This document shows positions 33,501-42,626 of a stretch of DNA of 64,000 nucleotides, piece by piece. Location of the stretch: positions 38,927,401-38,991,400 of the forward strand of contig OZ034970.1 of assembly GCA_964030785.1 (NCBI GenBank), read 5' to 3'. Each line of letters opens with the position of its first letter. Position 1 is the stretch's first letter. This DNA comes from Siderastrea siderea (taxonomy: Eukaryota > Cnidaria > Anthozoa > Scleractinia > Rhizangiidae). The notes beneath the pieces were generated by a model. The model saw only the letters and a program-made list of their open reading frames with translations. It was not told where the DNA came from and did not search any database. A program made the position numbers and the translations under genes.

Positions 33501-35890
33501 TTTCCATACGACAGGACCGCTTTGCTTCGAGAATTGTCCGTGTTTTCTCCGGTTCGTGGTGTCTTTTAGTCGGCTATTTTTAAAAGTGCAACCGGTTATC
33601 TGTAGTGGAAAAAAGAAGAAATATTCAACTAGTTTTGCGACGGAGGCAATGGCCAAGAAAATTTCTCAGCTCCTCACCGCTCAGCATTTGAGTGGTTTGT
33701 TTGCTTCAAAAATTTCTATTTTTAAAGAAAGTTCACGTGCATGTAATTTCCTGATTTCACAATAGCCGATACTAGTAGCAAACAACAGGTTTTTTTTTTA
33801 TTCTCAATCTCGGTTTTTTTAATTTCCAGCTTTCTGATTGATTTAACGCACACAGGTTACCAGTGAATAACCCTGCTTTTTACCTTATAAGGAAATTGGA
33901 TACCTTGTCAAGATCCTCCGGCGTTCATAAGTTTTCAATACTATGCAAAAGGTTTGTCGAAAACTGTTCCAAAAAAATCCAGCAACAGTTACCGAAGCTA
34001 AGAATTTGGGAAAATAATTGTTGCACTCGTGCTTGTTTGATAGAGGGTGGTTATATCCATCTCGGTGCTACGCGCCTTGCTAGTTATGTACCACGTCAAA
34101 TCCAACAAGCGCGTGTGTAATTATTGCTAATTATTATATGGCGGTGTCTCACAAGGACTGGGAACTACCGAATTCACAAATCTGATTGGCTGAAATCGAT
34201 ATTGACCGCGGTCTAGATTTTCCCATCTAGACCGGCATCTAGACCGGTTACACTTTGCGGTGACAAAAGTGTAAACTAAACTACAAAAATATTGACTATT
34301 TCCTTCTAAAAATACTAAAGTGAAGCGCCAACAAGCCTGACGAGAAAAAAGGTAGAGGACGAGCAAACTTTGGCAGATTTAAGTTCAGCTCATCGACTTT
34401 TGCAAGCAAAATGTCAGCTAGTACAAACCATTTACATTAAGCGAATGAAAGTTTTCTTGTTTGGCCATATAATAAACATCTTATTAACCGAGCTTAGTCG
34501 GTCTGTATGGGAGAATCTTGACCTCGGTCGTGTGTACAGACCTCACTGCGTTCGGTCTGTACTCACGACCTCGGTCAAGATTCTCCCATACAGACCTCCT
34601 GCTCGGTTAATAAGAGGTAAATATTGCCCTCTTCATATTCTCCTTGGTTATATTTCCCTCGTTTAGTCCCCCCTCCCAAAGAATAATTTCAACATAGCAC
34701 CGAAAAGCGAAGGTATTAATAGCCTCATCGATGAATATAGATAGATAGATTTCTTGTTCTGTACGCAAAGCAACAGTTAAACTGTTTGTGTGTTGAATTG
34801 TTTACGGGCGGGTACTTTTATTCTGAGTGCAGGGCCGGCTAAGCATGATTGTTGGAGATTGTGTTTCAACGTGCATGGAAAATTTTCCGAACATTTTGCT
34901 CTGTGTTGTAAACAAGTAATCGCATTGAGTCCTCCTAGAATTAAGGATACATTTCACTTGGGCAATTAAATTTTTGCTCAATTCTACTTGGCTGCATGCC
35001 ATTCCATATCGTAATTGGACTGTTTAGGCATCACGCGTGCTGTAATAGGACAGCTATTTTGTACGATTTCTGAAGGCCCGTTTACACGGCACTTTTCAGT
35101 GCAATTTTTGTCGCGCTCGAGGTCGCGATAAAAATTGCAAGTGTTAACTAGTGGCGATTTCTGTGCGATTTGTCGCCGCGATATCGCATAGGTTTCGAAC
35201 ATGTTCGAAACTTGATGCAACTTGGCTGCGATTTGGGGGAAATTGAAGCAAATATCACACTGGAAACGCAGCGAAATCGCTGCTAGTTTACACTTGCGAC
35301 AAACATTTTGGGTTACCTATACCTGTAGATTTAGTAATCCATTTCACCTTATGACATCGTCAACTAATTTTTCACATGCTGATATATACTCCTGTTATTA
35401 AAGGCTTCTTCAATTTAATGCTCGATTTTTTTTCCTGCTGAATTCAAATTGCTTTCCATAAGCCTGTTAAGTTATAAATGTCACCTGGTGGGGTTTTAAC
35501 CAAGCTTTTTCTAAATATTTTTTTTGAGACCTTTACAACAATTTTCTAGAATAGCGGACAGACAAAAAAAGCATTCAAAAGCATTCGAAAAATTCGCCCT
35601 CGACCCTCCATCTCACGTGGCTGTTGTTGTCAAAATGCAATGACCTTATGAAATCTCTCCGATCTCCAGGAAAAGGAAGGCAAAATCTAAGGCTGATCCT
35701 CAGAGAGACTTCAGAGTCACACAAATAAGGCGGCGCCCAGAGACTGCGAAAGAATCCCAGCATTCTCAGCGGCCTAAGAAATGCTTGGTAGCCTCTCTTT
35801 CTGCTGGTGCCTGGTTGATCTTGCAACTAGGTGGTTGTACGCGATAAATTTCAGCCGGTTGTACTGGGAATAAATAACAAATAGAGAAAT
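33501..35890. other. End of array and upstream region of the UBXN1-like gene
   Basis: Holds the last array fragments, an inserted block with the palindrome at 34480-34614, and a short element at 35083-35290 with CCCGTTTACACGG-type ends. Related CGTTTACACG-type sequences occur near 41922-42006. No protein-coding feature is supported until the ATG at 35891. Confidence 0.45.
34480..34614. repeat. Large near-perfect palindrome (about 135 bp)
   Basis: Left arm begins CTTATTAACCGAGC and right arm ends GCTCGGTTAATAAG. Inside, TATGGGAGAATCTTGACCTC is mirrored by GAGGTCAAGATTCTCCCATA-type sequence with one mismatch (CGGTCAAGATTCTCCCATA). Arms are about 60 bp with a loop of about 15 bp. It looks like a foldback-type non-autonomous element. 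Confidence 0.8.
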
Positions 35891-38800
35891 ATGTCGTCTG
35901 AAATAGATACCCTGGCTGAAATGGGTTTTCCACGGAACAGGGCGTGAGTACATTTTTCTTTTTGTCCCAATAATTTACACCTGACAATCTACAATCCTGG
36001 CCAGAACGTTCGGGACACTTAGCCACATTTTTAGTAACATGTCAATAATATCTTGTCCCCCTCCCCCCGTAGACAATGTTGACTGTCAAGAGTCCGGATA
36101 TCTTGTACAGTTTCTGTACTTCAACATTGTTTAGGGGGAGCGGGGGAAAAACTCTGTAAAATGCTTTTGGGGGGTTTATGTTATCGCCTATTTTCAAGTT
36201 GCTCACGAAAAGATTAAGAAATGGCTAAGTGTCCCTTAACCAATTGGCCAGGATTGTAGTCAACATTTCTTCTTTTAACACATTTCACATAGTTGTCACT
36301 CCATTGTCATGTTTACATTTATCATTTGACATAACGAGCCTGCAGTAAAGCAGGCCTGTTTCACATATAAACCTAGTTATATGGCCTCGTTCACCACGAG
36401 TCCCCCATAGCTCAGTGGTTAGAGCATCCAAGCGGCATCTGGAAGGTCATGGGTTCAACTCCTGTTGTGAGGACTCAGATTTTTTCTGGGTAATAACAAC
36501 TATTTCAACATTTCTTCTTTTAACACATTTCACATAGTCATCACTCCATTATCATCTAGTCGATCACTTCCTCAGTATTAATGGAGTTGATAACTTACTT
36601 ATACCAGCTTTCCAGCTTTATATAAACGATGAATTAAACTTAATTAGAACTTAAATTGATAGGGAAAAGGCCCTGGCCGTGACTGGTAACAGAGGTTTAG
36701 AGGCTGCTATGGAATGGTGAGTATTTTTGGCATTTTCCTGGTCAATATGATAGAAAATGAAATGTTTGTTTCGGGCTATAACACGGGGTTGTCCATTTCA
36801 CTAGTGTGAATTCAAGTTAACCTGGAGTAAAGTTCGACTTAAGGTTGATTTTGGAAATAAGGGTCTAGTAACGATTTGAGTATTCAAGCTAAGAAAGTGA
36901 TTATGACAATTTAACAAGCATGATACCATGTGGTCCCCTTCAGACAGTGATACAAGCCACTGACATAAAAGCTAGAACTACTTTGGGGTTAACTGGGGGA
37001 TCTTTTTTAAAGTTATAGTTTAAAGTGGATCATGTGGATACACAGTCGACTGCATATCCATGTGTCCACTTCAAGCTATATTTTGGTAAATCAGGGAGAA
37101 AGAGTTAAGCCCTGGCTAAATGATCAAACATTTTTGTCCAACATCATGTTGGACAAACAATGTTTTACTGTTTAGCCACCTCTCTCAACTTTGCATTTAA
37201 ATGGTTTCCATTGTCCAATGTTATTATATTATCTTATCTTTATCTTAATGTTTGGTCAAACATTGTTTGCCCATTTAGCCACTGAATGTTTCATGTGGCT
37301 TTATCTTGACTGCATATCCACGCCTGCCAGGGTGTGTTTCCCTCTTGACTGGCTCTGTATTCCTGTACATGATACCGGTGAGAATCTGTGCCAGATCTGT
37401 ACCAGAAAGTGAGTTCCTTAATCCAGGATCTTGTTATAATTTCATTTGAAGAGCTTTTACTACTATTCTGTCTACCACTGTTTACTCTGGAAGTGCTTCT
37501 AGCAAGATGAGGGTTATTAGTGGGTTGAACTCTTACAGTGTAATACAGTGGATTATACTAAACATGAATCATTTTTAGGCTTTTAGCCCACTCTGAGGAT
37601 CCTGATATTGATGAACCTTACAAGCCCCCTGTTGGACATGTTTTAGGAGAAAGTGAGTGGTAGATTTAGATTGTAGTTTTAAGTTCTTGCATTTTTACGT
37701 AACTTTTAATTTACCGGTATTTTCAATAGGACATTTGCACAATGGCGACATTTGACTGCAACTACCAGAATTCATTTCATTTCCCCTTTCTTGTTAAAAT
37801 TTCGTAATCCCAGTGAAGTTTAACAAACAAAGGACCTAATTTGTTACACTAACAGAGAACAACAACGTGAAGGATTCTGGTAGTTGTAGTCAAATGATAC
37901 TATCATGCAAATGTGCTATTGCTGAGGTACTGTAGTGTAAATCAGCAATAATGTCATTGCTTCCAGACCTTTAATAGCAAACATTAGTACGTAGCTATGA
38001 ATAGGCAATGGTAATAAAACCAACAAACTTCTTCATTACATGATTTGTCAAGTTGCATTTTTAGTCTCGTCCATCCACTGACCAGAATAGATTTAAAACT
38101 CTGCTGACGTACAGGTTACACAGCCTGATGCACAGGTTACCCAGCCTCTCAAAAATTCATGATTTTTGTTATGAAATAGTTAAAGTAGTGTTAATAATTA
38201 TAAGGATTTGTAAGAGATAGAAATGGTCTTTTCTTAGAGTGAAAACAATGCAGAGACTTCTGGGCCTATAAGCCCTCTTTTGCTCTGATTTGTGTATATT
38301 GGCAGTATATATAAATTACAATATCTGAAACAACCACTGACCTTATACACCCAAATAATCATATTAACTGAATAAATGCTTGAAAGAAAATTTGCCCTGA
38401 GTGGGATTTGGGATTTCAACCCACGTCCCCCTGCATACTACATACTGTAGTTGGATGGGATAACCACTTCTATTATATAGACAAGAGTGTTTTAGTGGAA
38501 AATATGCCACTCATAAAGTTCATACGAAACTACATCTAGGACTCAAGTGGTGTCATTTCCCGCTTTTACACTGTCTTTTGTGCAAAAGCACTCTTGTCTA
38601 TATAATAAAAAGAAAATTACACGGCGGCTTGAAGATATGAATTTTATTTTCTTGTGGTTAAAAACAATATTTTACTCACTCACTGCGCTCGTTCGTAAAA
38701 TATTGTTTATACCACTCAAAAATAAAATTCATATCTTTTTGCCGTTGTGTAATATCCTCTATGTATAATGTATATGTATTGTATTATGATATTTCACTTG

Positions 38801-41800
38801 TAGGTGAGTCAGCAACTCAAGAAGCTGTGGGTGAAAGTGAAAAAGTTCCTGTAGAGAACTCTGAACTGTCAACAGATGCTGCTGGCTCAAGTGATCAGCC
38901 TCAGCAAGCTCTGTCTCTCGTCTGTGATGAGTAAGGAGAAGAGTTTTTGTTTCTTTTGAGTTAGAAATGTCATTGTGACTTGCAGAGACCACATGGAGCT
39001 GATCACATGCATGCATGCTCATTGTAAAGTTCTCTGCTATAATTACAGGCCTCAAAAAAGAGCAAAACTTTAAAAAGGCTCTGTCATAAAGTAAGAAAGA
39101 GACCAAATATATTAAACAAACACTGACAATGCATTCTTTATTGCAAATCTACCTACTTGGATTATCCTGAGCCAAAACACTGGACAATGACTCTGTTGCT
39201 CTTTCCATTTCCAATTCCCAGAACAAACTCACATGGCATGTACATTAAGATGGCATTTTCAACTTTTTTAATTGTGACCTCTCACGCGAAAACGTTCCTT
39301 AGGACTTGCCGTTTTGACACGGATAGCCACGCGTTTACCGTTCAGTAGCCGTGAGAACGGAAAGGGATGCTGTTCGAGCCGTGCAATTTATCCGTGTAAG
39401 AAAAATTGAGGGCCGTTCGAGCTGTGCGGCCATTCCGTGTGAAGAAATTTACTAGCCGTTCGAGCCGTGCAACCGTTCTGTGTGAAGGAATTTACTAGCC
39501 GTTCGAGCCGTGGTCCAACCATTCCGTGTGAAGAAATTTACAAGCCGTTCGACCGTTCCATGGAAAGAAAATTGTCAGCTGTTCGAGCGGCAAAAGCTAT
39601 CCGTTCAAAAATTTCGTCAGCCCTTCAAGCGGCTCAAGCTACCCATTCGAGAAAGTTGACAGCCGTTCAAAAGGCATGAGCTAAAAACTGCACCTTATAA
39701 GGACCTATCCATATTTATGACAAAGAACATGTTGTTGCCTGCCAACAGAGGACCATCCTTTGAAATTTTTGTTTGTAATGTGCATGCAAAATTCATGAGA
39801 GTAAGATTGTCATAGGGCAGCAAATTTATTAACCTTAATAGCAAATGTGCCAAATGCCCATAAGCAGGCTACTTTATGGCCTTTGGCCCTCATGTGGCAG
39901 AAAATAAATGCTGTAGAGAGATTAGAAATATCTCTAAAATTTTAATCTTTTTCTCAGTTCCCAAAGATAGCAGCTAAGTGTTGATCATGCAAAGAACAAG
40001 TTAATATAAACGTAACATAAACGTTTGGTCGTATAATTCATGATCCAATAGGTTGTGCTAAGGTTGTGAGGTCAAGTTGCCTTCACCACAACATTTATTT
40101 CCTCTTTGCAGTTGTGGGAAGAGACTCAGGAGTGAGAATGATGTTCAGGTTGTTTTCTTCGTTTCTTTTTGTTTGCTATACTTGTTTACATTTTAATTGA
40201 AGTACACTTGTTAGTTTATGGTAGATCATGACCTTAATTGCTTAGATGTGATTAAAGAAGGTAGCTTGGGGCCAAACTTAAAAATTCTCAGGCTGCTTCA
40301 TAGGTTACTGTACGTTATCATAAACATTAATTAGTGTACCTTTTAATAGCCGACATACTACCATAATTATACAGATAAAACGGATTCATTCATTCACTCA
40401 AATTCTGACCTTAAAATTAATACTCAACCTACTACTGCTTGCCTTTTTTAACTGCAGGCAATGTTCAGTAATTATATCAATAGTGACTCAGTGGACTATG
40501 AATGACGGAAACTGGCATTGTGGATCAAACCCCCCAATCTCAGTGCTCATGCATACACAAATGTCTCCTTTTGAGCCCCTTAACTCTAACGTCATTGTAT
40601 TTGAGACTTTTGCTTGGATGATCAATGAACCTTGGAGTCCACAATCATGTCAACTAACTCTAACAGTACTGTAATCCTTATGATGAACGTAATCTTTTTC
40701 TTCTACAGCTCCATGCTGCAAGGTCAGGACATTCAAACTTTTCTGAGTCAACAGAAGAAATCAAACCCCTTACTGAAGAAGAGAAGAAACAGCAGCACGA
40801 AATGTATGGCTCAAGTTTATTACTAAGGCTTTTCCTGGTTTACAAGAACTTTGGTTAACCCTTTGCCCCAACATTAAAATGCATATTCTCTTGGCAGTTT
40901 TCTCTATATTTTTGTGTTACCAGTTAGGAGAATTTCACTAAATATTAAAGCATTTCATCATTGGTGATCATTTCCTCTATTCTCGTTAGCTGTAGGTTTC
41001 ATCAAGGTGTGATACTGTAAGGAGAAATTAGATGCTTGTCACTGTTGGGGCTTAAAGGGTTAAAAAACCTGAGTGACTGCAAGTTTCGTTTGTACATGAA
41101 ATCACAGCCACATGGCAAAAGAATACACTAGTCAAAAAGACACACTAGTCAGATGATTGCTCACCATTTCTTTTATATCAAACAGTCGTGATAGTGTTTC
41201 ATCAGGATATCAATCAGCTCAAAATTTGTCTGAAAAAAAAACTCTGCTACTTGCCTTTCTGTAACTCTTTTTTGGATGATATCTTCATTTCTCTTTACAT
41301 CATCACTGCTTGTTCAAACATTCAAGTGAGGAGAATAAAGGAGACAATCACAAAGGATAAGCCGTTTTGATATTTAGACAAATTCTCCTTACTGGTTCCA
41401 TAAGAAATGTATGGAGAACAGTAAGGAGAATATGCATTTTTATATCAGGCCTTAAAGGGTTAAAGTAGCCTTTACAACCAAAACTGAAGGCCTTCTGTAC
41501 ATGCATATTTGAGTTATTATTTTGTTTTTCAGGTTACAACAGCGGCTTAAGGAGAGAAGGGAGCAAAGGCTAGAGACTGAAAAGAAGGTGACGTATACTG
41601 TCTTAATTGTTGGTAACTAAGGTGAAGTCTTCATGAGTGTAAAGATCCACATGGCCGAAGCTTCTATAGCATGAAGGAGCAAGGTCTCCCGCGCGGTTCA
41701 TTGTCACCCATTTATTTTCCTAGGCCAAAGTTTTTCGGATGGAACTTCCCAAAAATTACCTTACGATTTACTCTCCAACCGGAATTTTCAGAATTTTTGG

Positions 41801-42626
41801 CTAAATGGTAAGCATCCCTGGTTGAAACCACCGACCACCAGATTTCACGTACGTCACGCTATCCACTAGAAGACAGAGCTCCTTGACAATCGTAGGATCA
41901 ATTTTAAATTTCCGTTTACACGCTCAGTTGATTTTTGATGCAATTAATTTTTAGCGGTGAGTTTTGCGACGATTTTAAGTGCAAGTTCAAAACGCCCGTG
42001 TAAACAACTGGCGAATCGCGGTCAGAGTGCGATTGCACAACGAATTGATTGCGATTATGATGCCACGGGAGTGGAGCAAATGCGATGATACAAAAAACGA
42101 AAAAAACTGATTATATTCACATCACATGCACCTTTGATCCCGTTGCTGCGCGACATTCAGCATACTGTACAATCAAATTGCCTTAGAATCGCGACCTTTT
42201 GCCCGCAACGTTCTACCCGCGCCCCGCAAAGACTAGGTGCTCCTCGCTAAAGGCGAAACGTCGTGGCAGTGTTTCCTTAATTTAGGAAAACACCAAAATT
42301 TGTGAATGTTTCAACACTCGTTCGAAATTTGTGACGGGAAGCATAGCGTTCGTAAAGAAAAAAAAATTCAAAAAACAGTTGTTTCAGCTGCACGCAAACG
42401 GGGAACAGTTGGGAAAACACCAAAATTTGTGAATGTTTCCTGAACAGCGTTTCCTCGGTTACGGGGGCCGTTACGGCATTGTGGTTGTTGCACTGATTAA
42501 ATTCGAGAGAGGAATGAATGAGCATTATTTGATTGGCATTGTTGTTGTTTCTTGCCAACAGGAAGCTTTAGAAAGGGAAAAAATGCGACGAAAGACTGGA
42601 AAGGAATTGACAAGTGTTAAACAAAA
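35891..42626 (+). CDS. UBXN1: UBXN1/SAKS1-like UBA-zinc-finger-UBX protein, first 8 exons
   Basis: Exons: 35891-35943, 36663-36716, 37579-37652, 38804-38930, 40112-40148, 40709-40803, 41533-41587, 42562-42626. All junctions are GT-AG and frame-consistent, giving 186 codons. Residues 1-40 form a UBA domain (TLAEMGFPRNRAEKALAVTG, then GLEAAMEWLLAHSEDPD). At 101-123 is a C2H2 finger (C101-x2-C104-x12-H117-x5-H123; VCDDCGKRLRS and HAARSGHSNFSESTEE). A charged helix follows (PLTEEEKKQQHEMLQQRLKE and ALEREKMRRKTGKELTSVKQ), as in family members. The family binds ubiquitin and couples it to the p97/VCP ATPase through a C-terminal UBX domain. That domain would need about 100 further codons after the GTATGT donor at 42627 and is not visible. 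It may lie in the gap at 43281-43480 or be missing. Confidence 0.88.
35992..36256. mobile_element. Tc1/mariner-type MITE in UBXN1 intron 1
   Basis: 265-bp foldback. CAATCCTGGCCAGAACGTTC at the left is mirrored by GGCCAGGATTG at the right. GGGACACTTAGCCA and TGGCTAAGTGTCCC pair inside, then CCCCCTCCCCC against GGGGGAGCGGGGG. It is flanked by TA on both sides (35990-35991 and 36257-36258), the target duplication expected of this superfamily. Confidence 0.8.
36260..36555. repeat. tRNA-like SINE remnant between 51-bp direct repeats
   Basis: At 36399-36475 a tRNA-like unit has an acceptor stem AGTCCCC/GAGGACT, an A box TAGCTCAGTGG and a B box GGTTCAACTCC. The anticodon stem is poor and position 33 is not T, so it is better read as tRNA-derived than as a working tRNA. 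It lies between two 51-bp copies of CAACATTTCTTCTTTTAACA-containing sequence (36260-36310 and 36505-36555, about three differences). Located in UBXN1 intron 1. Confidence 0.6.
37729..37917. mobile_element. TA-flanked MITE in UBXN1 intron 3
   Basis: 189-bp foldback with arms GGACATTTGCACAATGG, GACTGCAACTACCAGAATTC on the left and GATTCTGGTAGTTGTAGTC, CATGCAAATGTGC on the right. TA dinucleotides flank it (37727-37728 and 37918-37919). Confidence 0.75.
38461..38607. mobile_element. Foldback MITE in UBXN1 intron 3
   Basis: Arms TATTATATAGACAAGAGTG (38461) and CACTCTTGTCTATATAATA (38589) are exact inverted complements. The interior is about 110 bp of non-coding DNA. Confidence 0.75.
38616..38753. 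repeat. Long hairpin next to the previous MITE
   Basis: ATTACACGGCGGC, AAGATATGAATTTTATTTTC and AAACAATATTTTACTCACTC on the left pair with GTAAAATATTGTTT, AAAATAAAATTCATATCTT and GCCGTTGTGTAAT on the right. Nearly the whole 138 bp can fold back. It ends about 50 bp before UBXN1 exon 4. Confidence 0.75.
39368..39676 (+). repeat. Minisatellite, 42-46-bp unit, about 8 copies
   Basis: Tandem imperfect copies of GCCGTTCGAGCCGTGCAACC...GTGTGAAG-AAATTTAC. Units are mostly 42-43 bp with one 34-bp and one 46-bp unit. Because 42 is a multiple of three, the last units read as a 14-residue peptide repeat (SAVRAAKAIRSKIS, then SALQAAQATHSRKL) in an open frame 39467-39679. It lies in UBXN1 intron 4 without splice context, so it is not called a gene. 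Confidence 0.75.
41695..41820. mobile_element. Solo end of the same Harbinger family
   Basis: Reverse-complemented, the segment reads GGGATGCTTACCATTTAGCC from 41817. It then has an AAATTCCGGTTGGAGAGTAA block and a GGGAAGTTCCATCCGAAAAA block in the order seen inside the left end of the 11754-19197 element (GGGTGCTTACCATTTACGCC, CCGGAATCTCCGGGTGGAAA, CGTTCGGAACTTTCCGG). The following CTGGT also matches the flank of the right end at 19198. Probably a truncated or non-autonomous copy in UBXN1 intron 7. Confidence 0.6.
41922..42006. repeat. Small inverted-repeat element
   Basis: CGTTTACACGCTC at the left and CGCCCGTGTAAAC at the right are inverted relative to each other, enclosing GATTTT/AATTTTTAG-rich sequence. 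The same style of GTTTACACGG ends occurs at 35083-35290, so both are likely members of one non-autonomous group. Confidence 0.4.

Larger units (their letters stand above)
30268..34745. repeat. Tandem array unit 5 (GPCR copy 5 pseudogene)
   Basis: Spacer 30268-31440, receptor 3' flank 31450-32144, broken copy 5, then upstream flank. The flank is interrupted at about 33905-34625 by roughly 720 bp of unrelated sequence including a large palindrome. Array homology resumes briefly at 34627-34745 (CCTCTTCATATTCTCC, then CACCGAAAAGCGAA) and then ends for good. Confidence 0.7.

Noticed and set aside
36399..36475. Functional tRNA gene
   Set aside because: A and B boxes are present, but the anticodon stem is weak, T33 is missing and the acceptor stem has a mismatch. 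A tRNA-derived repeat is more likely.
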